Positions 56,759-64,000 of a stretch of 64,000 nt of DNA are shown one piece after another. A program made the translations under genes and the position numbers. Below the pieces are notes generated by a model. That model was not told where the DNA came from. It ran no database searches and saw nothing but the letters and a program-made list of their open reading frames with translations. The stretch is taken from the NCBI RefSeq assembly GCF_002224125.1, contig NZ_NCSM01000055.1, forward strand, positions 364-64,363, given 5' to 3'. Every line of letters begins with the position of its first letter. Position 1 is the first letter of the stretch. This DNA is from Streptomyces sp. NBS 14/10. Lineage in GTDB: Bacteria; Actinomycetota; Actinomycetes; Streptomycetales; Streptomycetaceae.

Positions 56759-57883
56759 TCAGCCCTCAACCCCGTCCGGGCGCACGACACCGAGGATCGG
56801 CATCGAGCCGGCCCCGGCGACCGTGATCTGCCGCCCCGGGCGCGGCGCGTGGATGATCGCGCCGTCCCCTACATACATCCCCACATGACTCGCGTCCTTG
56901 AAGTAGATGATCAGGTCCCCCGGCCGCATCCGCTCGACGCTCACCTTCGGCAGCTGCCGCCACTGCTCCTGCGAGGTGCGCGGGATCGAGCGGCCGCCCG
57001 CGGACCACGCCTTCTGGGTCAGCCCCGAACAGTCGTAGGTGTCGGGGCCCTCCGCGCCCCACACATAGTCCTTGCCGAGCTGGGCGGTCGCGAAGTCCAC
57101 CGCCCGCACCCCCTGCGAGGTGCCTTTTCCGCCGATCTTCCGCAGTATCCCGGAGCCCAGCCAGGTCGTCTGCGCCTGGCGCTGCTGCTCCTCCTCCAGC
57201 TGCCGCAGCCGCTCCCGCTCCTTCGCCTTCAGCCGGGACTCCAACCGCTTGGCCCCGGCGAGCTTCGCCCGGATCTCCTTGCGGGCCGCGGCCTTCTTCG
57301 CGCGGCTGGAGTCGAGCCGCTCCCACTCCTGGGTGGCGTCCTTCGCATAGCGGTCGAGCGTGGCCTGCGTCTTCTCCAGCTGGTTCATCAGGCCCCGGGT
57401 CGCCTGCTGGCCCTTGCGCGCCAGCGTGACGTTGTCGAGAAAGCTCTCCGGGTCGTCGCCGAGGAGCAGCTGCGCCTCTGGCGGAATTCCGCCGTTGCGG
57501 TACTGGGCCCGGGCCACCGCCCCGGCCCGCTTCCGCAGCCCCGTCATCCGCTTCTGTGCCTTCACCACGGACTGCGCGATCTTTACGATCCGCTTCTCCT
57601 GGCGGGCCTGTTTCTCGCGCGCCAGGTTGTACGCGTCCGTGGCCGCCTCGGCCTTGCGGTAGAGGCTCTGCACCTTCTTGTGCACCTCTTGCAGGCTGCT
57701 GCCCGCGGCCCCTCCGGACCCGGTCCCCGACTCCGCGCCGGCCCCGGGCGTGGGCTCACGCGGCGCGGCCTGCGCCCGCTCCGGCACCGCCGACATCCCC
57801 ACCGCACAGACGAACGCGGTCGCCGCGGCGACGCCCGCGCCCCCTCCCCTGCCGCCCCTCTTCGCCTTCCGCTGCCCCATCAC
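56759..57883 (-). CDS. Secreted NlpC/P60 peptidoglycan endopeptidase
   Basis: 374 residues. A signal peptide (GAGVAAATAFVCAVGMSAVP with AQA-A cleavage) is followed by a long coiled coil (residues about 70-240: AREKQARQEKRIVKIAQSVV, LRKRAGAVARAQYRNGG, ERERLRQLEEEQQRQAQ). Then comes the catalytic domain with Cys in GPDTYDCSGLTQKAW, His in FKDASHVGMYVGDG and a second His in GAIIHAPRPGRQ. NlpC/P60 enzymes cleave gamma-D-Glu-DAP linkages in the cell wall. The coiled coil resembles RipA-like and FtsEX-linked proteins that need activation. It is divergent from pstS, which may link wall remodelling with phosphate supply, though this is speculative. Confidence 0.93.
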   Translation of the reverse strand: MMGQRKAKRGGRGGGAGVAAATAFVCAVGMSAVPERAQAAPREPTPGAGAESGTGSGGAAGSSLQEVHKKVQSLYRKAEAATDAYNLAREKQARQEKRIVKIAQSVVKAQKRMTGLRKRAGAVARAQYRNGGIPPEAQLLLGDDPESFLDNVTLARKGQQATRGLMNQLEKTQATLDRYAKDATQEWERLDSSRAKKAAARKEIRAKLAGAKRLESRLKAKERERLRQLEEEQQRQAQTTWLGSGILRKIGGKGTSQGVRAVDFATAQLGKDYVWGAEGPDTYDCSGLTQKAWSAGGRSIPRTSQEQWRQLPKVSVERMRPGDLIIYFKDASHVGMYVGDGAIIHAPRPGRQITVAGAGSMPILGVVRPDGVEG

Positions 57884-58245
57884 CTGAGGACCTCCACGAG
57901 CCGTCGCGTAACCCGCGTGCCAGAGCTGACTTACCGGTACGTAGGGACGGATAGTGACATGCCGTACCGCAATCCGACAGAGTCACGCGCCGGTCGACTC
58001 CGCCATAACCCCCACCCAACCGGAATCAGAGCCTCCCTGGGCCACCACCCTGACGGCCGAGGTTCACCCTCCGTTCACTCACGCCCATCGGCTGCTTCAC
58101 CTGATCTGCCTAATTTCAGCCCTACAAACGTACTGGCCGCGCCCCTGGCGTGACCGGCGCGCAGCTGAGCAGAACCAGAAACGCGCAGTACCCCACCTCT
58201 TCGTGCGCCGTCCCCACCGGCGGCTCCTGGAAGGAAAACCCGAAA
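57884..58245. promoter_or_regulatory. 362-bp divergent region carrying the pstS promoter
   Basis: No gene is seen here. It holds the PHO box (58062-58105), possible -10 TAATTT (58111-58116) or TACAAA (58123-58128) sequences, and the 5' leader of pstS. The left part should contain the NlpC/P60 promoter. Confidence 0.7.
58062..58105 (+). promoter_or_regulatory. PHO box: four 11-bp direct repeat units
   Basis: GTTCACCCTCC (58062-58072), GTTCACTCACG (58073-58083), a weak third unit CCCATCGGCTG (58084-58094) and CTTCACCTGAT (58095-58105). Streptomyces PhoP binds 11-bp repeats whose first seven bases match GTTCACC; units one, two and four match 7, 6 and 6 of 7. The array ends about 140 bp before the pstS start. 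Confidence 0.9.
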
Positions 58246-59379
58246 GTGAAGCTTCAGCGCAACAACCGGCTTCGCGCCATCGCCGCCGGTGCCCTTGCCG
58301 TCTCCGGCGTCCTGGTGCTCACCGCCTGCGGCTCCGACGACAACAACGGTTCCTCGAGCGGTGGCGGCGGCACCAAGACCGACGCCAGCAACATCAAGTG
58401 CGAGGGCAAGGGCCAGCTGCTGGCGTCCGGGTCGTCCGCCCAGAAGAACGCCATGGACCTGTGGGTCAAGAACTACGGCGCGGCCTGCAAGGACGTCAAG
58501 CTCAACTACAAGGCCACCGGCTCCGGCGCGGGCATCCAGGAGTGGCTGCAGGGCAAGACCGCCTTCGCGGGCTCCGACTCGGCGCTCAAGCCCGAAGAGG
58601 TCGCCTCCTCCAAGAAGATGTGCAAGACCGGCGGCCAGGGCATCAACCTGCCGATGGTCGGCGGCCCGATCGCGGTCGGCTTCAACGTCCCCGGCGTGGA
58701 CAAGCTGACCCTGGACGCCAAGACCCTCGCCGAGATCTTCGACTCGAAGATCACGAAGTGGAACGACGACGCCATCAAGAAGCTCAACAAGGGCGTCAAC
58801 CTCCCGGACCTCAAGATCCAGGCGTTCCACCGCTCGGACGACTCCGGCACCACGGACAACTTCACCAAGTACCTCAAGGCCGCCGCCCCCTCGGCGTGGC
58901 CGCACGAGCCGGGCAAGGCATGGGAGGGCAAGGGCGGCCAGGCCGCGGACGGCTCCGCCGGTGTCTCCTCGCAGGTGAAGCAGGTCTCCGGCGCGATCTC
59001 GTACTTCGAGCTGTCGTACGCGACCGCCAGCAGCATCAAGACCGTGGACCTGAACACCGGCGCCTCCGCCCCGGTCCAGGCCACCGTCGACAACGCCTCC
59101 AAGGCCATCTCCGAGGCCAAGATCAAGGGCACCGGCAAGGACCTCGCCCTCGACCTGGCCTACGACACCAAGGCAGAGGGCGCGTACCCGATTACGCTGG
59201 TGACGTACGAGATCGCCTGTGACAAGGGCAACAACTCCGACACGCTTGCCGCTACCAAGTCGTTCCTGACCTACGTCGCGAGCGAGGACGGCCAGGCTTC
59301 CCTCAAGGAGCTCGGCTACGCCCCGCTGCCGGCCGAGATCGCCACGAAGGTCCGCGAGAGCGTCGCGAGCCTCTCCTGA
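58246..59379 (+). CDS. pstS: Phosphate ABC transporter substrate-binding lipoprotein PstS
   Basis: 377 residues. The lipobox lies in AGALAVSGVLVLTACGS with Cys28. The mature protein starts with a Ser/Gly/Asp linker and has the phosphate-binding signatures (LLASGSSAQKNAMDLWVKNY, TGSGAGIQEWLQGKTAFAGS, AFHRSDDSGTTDNFTKYLKA, YAPLPAEIATKVRESVASL). It binds phosphate outside the membrane and delivers it to PstCA. The GTG start at 58246 has AAGGAAA upstream; an in-frame ATG at 58150 was rejected because the lipobox would then lie too far from the N-terminus. It is preceded by a PHO box. Confidence 0.96.
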   Translation: MKLQRNNRLRAIAAGALAVSGVLVLTACGSDDNNGSSSGGGGTKTDASNIKCEGKGQLLASGSSAQKNAMDLWVKNYGAACKDVKLNYKATGSGAGIQEWLQGKTAFAGSDSALKPEEVASSKKMCKTGGQGINLPMVGGPIAVGFNVPGVDKLTLDAKTLAEIFDSKITKWNDDAIKKLNKGVNLPDLKIQAFHRSDDSGTTDNFTKYLKAAAPSAWPHEPGKAWEGKGGQAADGSAGVSSQVKQVSGAISYFELSYATASSIKTVDLNTGASAPVQATVDNASKAISEAKIKGTGKDLALDLAYDTKAEGAYPITLVTYEIACDKGNNSDTLAATKSFLTYVASEDGQASLKELGYAPLPAEIATKVRESVASLS

Positions 59380-59384
59380 CCTGA

Positions 59385-59420
59385 GTGCGGCCGGCTCCCA
59401 CACCACGGAGCCGGCCGCAC
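59385..59420 (+). terminator. Attenuating hairpin between pstS and pstC
   Basis: Perfect 14-bp arms gtgcggccggctcc (59385-59398) and ggagccggccgcac (59407-59420) with an 8-nt loop. Partial termination here would make pstS message more abundant than pstCAB, as expected when a binding protein is needed in excess. Confidence 0.8.
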
Positions 59421-59480
59421 CGTCCGGTGCACCGCCGCGCAAGGAGCCACACCCCTCTGGCTCCTCAGACCGGAGAACCC

Positions 59481-60467
59481 ATGAAAACGGACATAGAACC
59501 TACATCCCCCACAGAACCGCCTGCCCTGGCCAGCTCTCGTGGCACCGGCCGCATCGGCGACAAAGTCTTCCTCGGCCTCTCCCGAGGGTCCGGAATCCTG
59601 CTGCTGGTGATCATGGCCGCCATCGCGGTCTTCCTCACCGTGCGAGCGGTTTCCGCCATCTCTGACGACCACGGCAACTTCCTGACCACTTTCGAGTGGA
59701 ACACCAGCAGCCGCCCGATGGTCTTCGGTATCGCCGTGCTCGTCTACGGCACGATCGTCAGCTCGATCATCGCGATGCTGATCGCGGTCCCGGTCGCGGT
59801 CGGCATCGCGCTGTTCATCTCGCACTACGCGCCGCGCCGGCTGGCCACCCTGGTCGCCTACGTCATCGACCTGCTCGCGGCGGTCCCCAGCATCGTCTAC
59901 GGCCTGTGGGGGGCGCTCTTCCTCGTCCCGCATCTGACCGGCCTGTACCAGTGGCTCGACGACTACCTGGGCTGGACCAAGATCTTCGAGTACAACGACG
60001 GCACCCCGCGCTCCCTGTTCACCGTGGGCATCCTGCTGGCGATCATGATCATCCCGATCGTCACCAGCGTCAGCCGCGAGGTCTTCCGCCAGGTCCCGCA
60101 GATGCACGAGGAGGCCGCGCTGGCCCTCGGCGCGACCCGCTGGGAAGTCATCCGGATGTCGGTCCTCCCCTTCGGCCGCTCCGGCATCATCAGCGCCTCC
60201 ATGCTGGGCCTGGGCCGCGCGCTCGGCGAGACGATGGCCGTGGCCACCGTGCTGTCCCCGAGCTACCTGATCAGCCCCAGCCTGCTGGACTCGGGCGGCG
60301 GCACCTTCGCCCAGAACATCGCCAGCCACTTCAAGGAGGCCGACGGCCCCGCGCGTGACGCGCTGATCGCCTCCGGTCTGGTGCTGTTCGTCATCACGCT
60401 GCTGGTGAACGGCGCCGCGCGGCTGATCATCGCCCGCCGCAAGGAGTACTCGGGAGCCGCGGCATGA
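59481..60467 (+). CDS. pstC: Phosphate ABC transporter permease PstC
   Basis: 328 residues with six or more membrane segments (ILLLVIMAAIAVFLTVRAVS, VFGIAVLVYGTIVSSIIAML, LVAYVIDLLAAVPSIVYGLW, TVGILLAIMIIPIVTSVSRE). The cytoplasmic ABC-import loop EEAALALGATRWEVIRMSVL has the E-A-A---G motif that docks onto PstB. Family length is normal. ATG with GGAGA upstream. It overlaps pstA by 4 bp. Confidence 0.96.
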   Translation: MKTDIEPTSPTEPPALASSRGTGRIGDKVFLGLSRGSGILLLVIMAAIAVFLTVRAVSAISDDHGNFLTTFEWNTSSRPMVFGIAVLVYGTIVSSIIAMLIAVPVAVGIALFISHYAPRRLATLVAYVIDLLAAVPSIVYGLWGALFLVPHLTGLYQWLDDYLGWTKIFEYNDGTPRSLFTVGILLAIMIIPIVTSVSREVFRQVPQMHEEAALALGATRWEVIRMSVLPFGRSGIISASMLGLGRALGETMAVATVLSPSYLISPSLLDSGGGTFAQNIASHFKEADGPARDALIASGLVLFVITLLVNGAARLIIARRKEYSGAAA

Positions 60468-61540
60468 GCAACGCAGTCATCGACAAGAGCGCGGTGGCCG
60501 GCGACGCCCCGCGGCCGGGCCTCAAGCAGCCCCGGCTGCCCAAGTGGACCCCGATCGGCCTGGCGCTGATCTCGGTGGGCCTGGGCTGCGGCATCGGAGT
60601 CGCGGGCGATCTGAGCAGCAAGACCCAGTGGGGTCTGATCGCCGCGCTGCTGTTCGTGCTCATCTCCTTCGCCCTGACCGCCAAGGTCGAGGGCTCCCGC
60701 CAGGCCAAGGACAAGCTGGCCACCAGCCTGATCTGGGTCTGCTTCCTGCTCGCGGTGGTCCCGCTGGTCTCGCTGATCTGGGAGACCGTCGACCGGGGCC
60801 GCACGGTCCTCGACGGCTACTTCCTCGGCCACTCCATGGAGGGCGTGCAGACGATCCTCCCCGGCGGCGGTGTGTACCACGCGATCATCGGCACGCTGGA
60901 GCAGGTCGGCATCGCCACCGCCATCGCGGCCCCGATCGGCCTGCTGACCGCCGTCTACCTGGTGGAATACGGGCGCGGCCGGCTCGCCAAGGCCGTCACC
61001 TTCTTCGTGGACGTCATGACCGGTGTCCCCTCGATCGTCGCCGGTCTGTTCATCCTCACCTTCTGGATCATCATCCTGGACTTCGACTACTCCGGCTTCG
61101 CAGGCGCGATGGCCCTGGCCATCCTGATGATGCCGATCGTCGTCCGCTCGACGGAGGAAATGCTCAAGCTCGTCCCGAACGAGCTGCGCGAGGCATCTCT
61201 CGCCCTGGGCGTGCCCAAGTGGCGCACCATCCTCAAGGTGGTGCTGCCCACCGCGATCGGCGGGATCATCACCGGTGTGATGCTCGCGGTCGCCCGTATC
61301 GCCGGTGAGTCGGCCCCGATCATGCTGCTGGTGTTCGGCGCCACGGGGATCAACAACAACCCCTTCGACGGCGCGCAGTCCTCGCTCCCGTACTACGTGT
61401 ACGAGCAGTGGCAGCTCGGTAACGACGCCTCGTACAACCGGGCCTGGGCGGCGGCGCTCGTCCTGATCGCCTTCGTCATGATCCTCAACCTGCTCGCCCG
61501 CGGTGTAGCCCGCTGGAAGGCCCCGAAGACCGGCCGCTGA
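60464..61540 (+). CDS. pstA: Phosphate ABC transporter permease PstA
   Basis: 358 residues, longer than PstC because of an N-terminal extension ([36 protein letters not shown]). Membrane helices and the docking loop [20 protein letters not shown] (E-A-x(2)-A-L-G) are clear. ATG overlaps the pstC stop, so translation is coupled. Together with PstC it forms the transmembrane pathway for phosphate. Confidence 0.95.
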   Translation: MSNAVIDKSAVAGDAPRPGLKQPRLPKWTPIGLALISVGLGCGIGVAGDLSSKTQWGLIAALLFVLISFALTAKVEGSRQAKDKLATSLIWVCFLLAVVPLVSLIWETVDRGRTVLDGYFLGHSMEGVQTILPGGGVYHAIIGTLEQVGIATAIAAPIGLLTAVYLVEYGRGRLAKAVTFFVDVMTGVPSIVAGLFILTFWIIILDFDYSGFAGAMALAILMMPIVVRSTEEMLKLVPNELREASLALGVPKWRTILKVVLPTAIGGIITGVMLAVARIAGESAPIMLLVFGATGINNNPFDGAQSSLPYYVYEQWQLGNDASYNRAWAAALVLIAFVMILNLLARGVARWKAPKTGR

Positions 61541-61571
61541 GGCCACGCCACGAAGAAGAGAAGTGATTCAC

Positions 61572-62348
61572 ATGGCCAAGCGCATCGACGTCAGCGGCCT
61601 GACCGCCTACTACGGCACCCACAAGGCCATCGAGGACATCTCGATGACCGTCGAGCCCCGCTCGGTGACGGCCTTCATCGGCCCGTCCGGCTGCGGCAAG
61701 TCCACCTTCCTGCGCACCCTGAACCGGATGCACGAGGTCACCCCCGGTGGCCGGGTCGAGGGCAAGGTGATGCTGGACGACGAGAACCTGTACGGCACGG
61801 GCGTCGACCCGGTCTCCGTGCGGCGTACGGTCGGCATGGTCTTCCAGCGCCCGAACCCGTTCCCCACCATGTCGATCTTCGAGAACGTCGCGGCGGGGCT
61901 GAAGCTGAACGGCTCGTACAAGAAGAGCGAGCTGGAGGGCATCGTCGAGAAGTCCCTCAAGGGCGCCAACCTGTGGAACGAGGTCAAGGACCGGCTCAAC
62001 AAGCCGGGCGCCGGCCTCTCCGGCGGTCAGCAGCAGCGGCTGTGCATCGCCCGCGCCATCGCCGTCGAGCCGCAGGTGCTGCTGATGGACGAGCCGTGCT
62101 CGGCGCTGGACCCGATCTCCACGCTCGCCATCGAGGACCTGATCGGTGAGCTCAAGGAGCGCTTCACGATCGTCATCGTGACGCACAACATGCAGCAGGC
62201 GGCGCGCGTCTCGGACCGCACGGCCTTCTTCAACCTGGCGGGCGTCGGCCAGCCGGGCAAGCTCATCGAGATCGACGAGACCGAGCGGATCTTCTCCAAC
62301 CCGTCCGTCCAGGCGACCGAGGACTACATCTCGGGCCGCTTCGGCTGA
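61572..62348 (+). CDS. pstB: Phosphate ABC transporter ATPase PstB
   Basis: 258 residues, exactly the usual length. Walker [12 protein letters not shown]-loop [13 protein letters not shown] (the PstB-specific FQxPNPFP), signature [10 protein letters not shown], Walker [14 protein letters not shown] and H-loop [20 protein letters not shown] are intact. Its ATG at 61572 has AGAGAAG upstream; a GTG at 61563 was rejected because the family begins at MAKRIDV. Hydrolyses ATP to power import through PstCA. Last gene of the operon. Confidence 0.97.
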   Translation: MAKRIDVSGLTAYYGTHKAIEDISMTVEPRSVTAFIGPSGCGKSTFLRTLNRMHEVTPGGRVEGKVMLDDENLYGTGVDPVSVRRTVGMVFQRPNPFPTMSIFENVAAGLKLNGSYKKSELEGIVEKSLKGANLWNEVKDRLNKPGAGLSGGQQQRLCIARAIAVEPQVLLMDEPCSALDPISTLAIEDLIGELKERFTIVIVTHNMQQAARVSDRTAFFNLAGVGQPGKLIEIDETERIFSNPSVQATEDYISGRFG

Positions 62349-62392
62349 CGCACCCGCCTCCCGCCGGCGGCGTGCCGACGGCGGAGGAGGAA

Positions 62393-62430
62393 CGTCCTGT
62401 GGTGCTGCATGGCGGTGCCACCACAGGACG
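62393..62430 (+). terminator. First of two hairpins between convergent pstB and pit
   Basis: Perfect 12-bp arms cgtcctgtggtg (62393-62404) and caccacaggacg (62419-62430) with a 14-nt loop, 45 bp after pstB. Confidence 0.8.
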
Positions 62431-62432
62431 AA

Positions 62433-62465
62433 GGGCCCGCCCCCGATCATCCCGGGGGCGGGCCC
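62433..62465. terminator. Second hairpin, likely bidirectional terminator
   Basis: Perfect 13-bp arms gggcccgcccccg (62433-62445) and cgggggcgggccc (62453-62465) with a 7-nt loop; TTTT follows at 62471-62474. It lies only 2 bp after the first hairpin, making a tandem terminator between convergent operons. Confidence 0.85.
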
Positions 62466-62530
62466 GCCGCTTTTGTACGCGTACCGTGCGCGTACGACCT
62501 GTGCGTACGACCTGTGCGTACGTACCGCCG

Positions 62531-63529
62531 TCAGCCGAAGGCCAGGTTGACGATCCAGTAGCTGAGCGCGGCGACACCGGCCGCCGCCGGCATGGTGATG
62601 AACCAGCCGAGGATGATGTTCTTCGCGACGCCCCAGCGCACCGCGTTCACCCGCTTGGTCGCGCCGACGCCCATGATCGCCGAGGTGATGACATGGGTCG
62701 TCGAGATGGGCGCCTGGAACATGAACGAGGCGGTGTACATGACCGAGGCCGCCGTGGTCTCCGCCGCGAATCCCTGCGGCGGGTCGAGCTCGATGATCCG
62801 GCGGCCCAGTGTGCGCATGATGCGCCAGCCGCCCGCGTACGTACCGAGTGAGAGCATCGCGGCGCAGGCGATCTTCACCCACACCGGAATCGCGTCGCCC
62901 TCGTCCTCCACACCGGCGATGACCAGAGCCATCACCACGACGCCCATGGTCTTCTGGGCGTCCTGCAGACCGTGGCCGAGCGCCATGGCCGCAGCCGAGA
63001 CGGTCTGGGCTATCCGGAAGCCGCGCTTTGCCTTGTGCGGGTTGGCGTTCCGGAACATCCACAGGATGGCCACCATCACGAAGTAGCCCAGCACCAGTCC
63101 GACGACGGGCGACAGGAACATCGGGATGACGACCTTCTCCACCACCCCGCTCCAGTGGACGGTGCTGGACCCGGCGAGTGCCGCGCCCACCAGGCCGCCG
63201 AACAGGGCGTGCGAGGAGGAGGACGGAAGGCCGAAATACCAGGTCACCATGTTCCAGGTGATCGCGCCCACCAGCGCGGCGAACAAGATCATCATGCCTT
63301 GTCCGCCGGTCGGGGTGGCGATCAGACCCTCGCTGACGGTCTTGGCGACCCCGCTGCCCAGGAAGGCGCCCGCGAGATTCATCACCGCGGCCATCGCGAG
63401 CGCCGCCCGCGGGGTCAGCGCCCGGGTCGAGACGGAGGTGGCGATGGCGTTCGCCGAATCATGGAAGCCGTTGGTGTACGTGAAGAAGAGCGCGACCGCA
63501 ATGGTCACGACAAGCGCGAAGGTGTCCAT
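62531..63529 (-). CDS. Low-affinity inorganic phosphate transporter (Pit family)
   Basis: 332 residues with about ten membrane segments. The Pit signature pair is present: TNGFHDSANAIATSVSTRAL near the N-terminus, and the second repeat ALGHGLQDAQKTMGVVVMAL (GxQD). Pit transports metal-phosphate driven by the proton gradient and serves when phosphate is plentiful. It overlaps no gene but follows the DUF47 gene on the same strand with 8 bp between, a conserved pair in many bacteria. Convergent with pstB, so the locus holds both high- and low-affinity uptake. Confidence 0.95.
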   Translation of the reverse strand: MDTFALVVTIAVALFFTYTNGFHDSANAIATSVSTRALTPRAALAMAAVMNLAGAFLGSGVAKTVSEGLIATPTGGQGMMILFAALVGAITWNMVTWYFGLPSSSSHALFGGLVGAALAGSSTVHWSGVVEKVVIPMFLSPVVGLVLGYFVMVAILWMFRNANPHKAKRGFRIAQTVSAAAMALGHGLQDAQKTMGVVVMALVIAGVEDEGDAIPVWVKIACAAMLSLGTYAGGWRIMRTLGRRIIELDPPQGFAAETTAASVMYTASFMFQAPISTTHVITSAIMGVGATKRVNAVRWGVAKNIILGWFITMPAAAGVAALSYWIVNLAFG

Positions 63530-63537
63530 GCCGAGGC

Positions 63538-64000
63538 TCAGGACTCCTTGACGGCGATGGTCTCGACCGTGTTGGCCACGTGCTCGAAGGCGTCGGCCGC
63601 CTCCTCGAGCACATCCACGATCTGCTTGAGCTTGAGCACCTCGATGGCGTCGTACTTGCCGTTGAACAGGTGCGCCAGCAGCTTGCGGTGGATCTGGTCC
63701 GCCTGGTTCTCGAGACGGTTGACCTCGATCCAGTACTCGGTGAGGTTCGTCATGGTGCGCAGGTTCGGCATTGCCTCGGCGGTCAGCTCCGCGGCCCGCG
63801 CCAGTACCTCGATCTGCTGCTCGACCCCCTTGGGCAGCTCGTCTATCTGGTAGAGGACGACCAGGTCGACGGCCTCCTCCATGAAGTCCATGATGTCGTC
63901 GAGGGAGGAGGCGAGCGAGTAGATGTCCTCGCGGTCGAACGGCGTGATGAAGGAGGAGTTCAGCTGGTGGAAGATCGCGTGGGTCGCGTCGTCCCCCGCG
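63538..64000 (-). CDS. DUF47/PhoU-like phosphate transport regulator, 5' end missing
   Basis: About 154 residues of a protein whose start lies off the window to the right; the frame stays open to position 63999. Family cues: HQLNSSFITPFDREDIYSLA, SLDDIMDFMEEAVDLVVLYQ, and LAHLFNGKYDAIEVLKLKQI with VLEEAADAFEHVANTVETIA. DUF47 proteins resemble PhoU and are found beside pit genes, where they probably modulate the transporter. It is the first gene of the pair with pit. Confidence 0.9.
   Translation of the reverse strand, partial: AGDDATHAIFHQLNSSFITPFDREDIYSLASSLDDIMDFMEEAVDLVVLYQIDELPKGVEQQIEVLARAAELTAEAMPNLRTMTNLTEYWIEVNRLENQADQIHRKLLAHLFNGKYDAIEVLKLKQIVDVLEEAADAFEHVANTVETIAVKES

Noticed and set aside
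58150..58245. Earlier in-frame ATG for PstS at 58150
   Set aside because: It would place the lipobox about 60 residues from the N-terminus; the GTG at 58246 with AAGGAAA gives a normal lipoprotein signal.
1..64000. Search for tRNA, rRNA, IS elements, prophage genes and attachment sites
   Set aside because: No tRNA-like folds with CCA or TTC loops, transposase motifs or integrase genes were recognised by eye; a tool-based search could still find some.

Overview
The window is a high-GC chromosomal segment from a Streptomyces-type actinomycete. This rests on GC-rich codon third positions, GTG starts and, above all, gene content: an atypical GlnR regulator, the nickel regulator Nur, the WhiG anti-sigma factor RsiG, a PhoP-controlled pst operon with 11-nt PHO-box repeats, and many one-gene TetR, IclR, LacI, LysR and ECF switches. 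I saw no tRNA, rRNA, CRISPR array, IS element, prophage or attachment site. Gene order in the conserved parts (glnR, DUF2993 lipid-binding protein, sulfurtransferase cysA, sseC, nitrobindin, YgfZ; and pst with pit and a DUF47 gene) follows, from memory, the order seen in Streptomyces and partly in Mycobacterium.

Layout. 1-9 kb: the end of an ABC exporter, RidA, a decayed patch (frameshifted SDR, 3' remnant of an alpha/beta hydrolase, MocR-type regulator without its N-terminus), then a large LuxR-family (LAL) ATPase regulator with a coupled hydrolase. 9-15 kb: a DUF2993 protein, a 41-aa cationic peptide, a full ABC exporter, and a two-component system beside an HtrA-type protease. 15-24 kb: LacI regulator, glnR, a hydrolase, a heterodimeric ABC exporter with one degenerate ATP site, a ThiS/MoaD-like protein and a Gln/Tyr/Gly-repeat membrane protein. 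24-33 kb: conserved sulfur and metal block (DUF2993, a Cys-codon leader peptide, cysA, sseC, DsrE, nitrobindin, nur, ygfZ, dtd), then rsiG and an Eis-like acetyltransferase. 32-40 kb: oxidoreductase and stress cassettes, each with its own regulator and visible operators (TetR, SoxR, TetR), plus a MerR-PP2C fusion. 40-49 kb: an amino-acid-related accessory cluster (homoserine dehydrogenase-like, aldehyde dehydrogenase, Lrp, cyclase-family hydrolase, HAD phosphatase, amino acid permease, two IclR regulators). 49-54 kb: LysR with a DMT transporter and NmrA-like reductase, then an ECF41 sigma factor with its carboxymuconolactone-decarboxylase partner. 54-58 kb: small regulatory, surface and membrane genes, an RsbU-like phosphatase and an NlpC/P60 hydrolase. 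58-64 kb: pstSCAB facing pit and a DUF47/PhoU-like gene.

How it fits together: the high-affinity Pst importer and the low-affinity Pit transporter lie convergently and share a double-hairpin terminator. GlnR (nitrogen), the Pst locus (phosphate), Nur (nickel) and the probably cysteine-sensing leader upstream of cysA put several nutrient-sensing systems in one region.

The most unusual signal is a recurring architecture rather than one gene. Many CDSs have short, unrelated tandem repeats (12-31 bp units, 2-6 copies) lying across or next to their stop codons, and a few have similar repeats near the start. Other notable items are the leaderless Cys-codon leader peptide, the fused deletion scar at about 2,760, the 3'-extended SoxR, the ECF41 promoter with its COE partners, and paired operators in divergent intergenic regions. 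Coordinates of start codons are my choices from ribosome-binding sites and family lengths.
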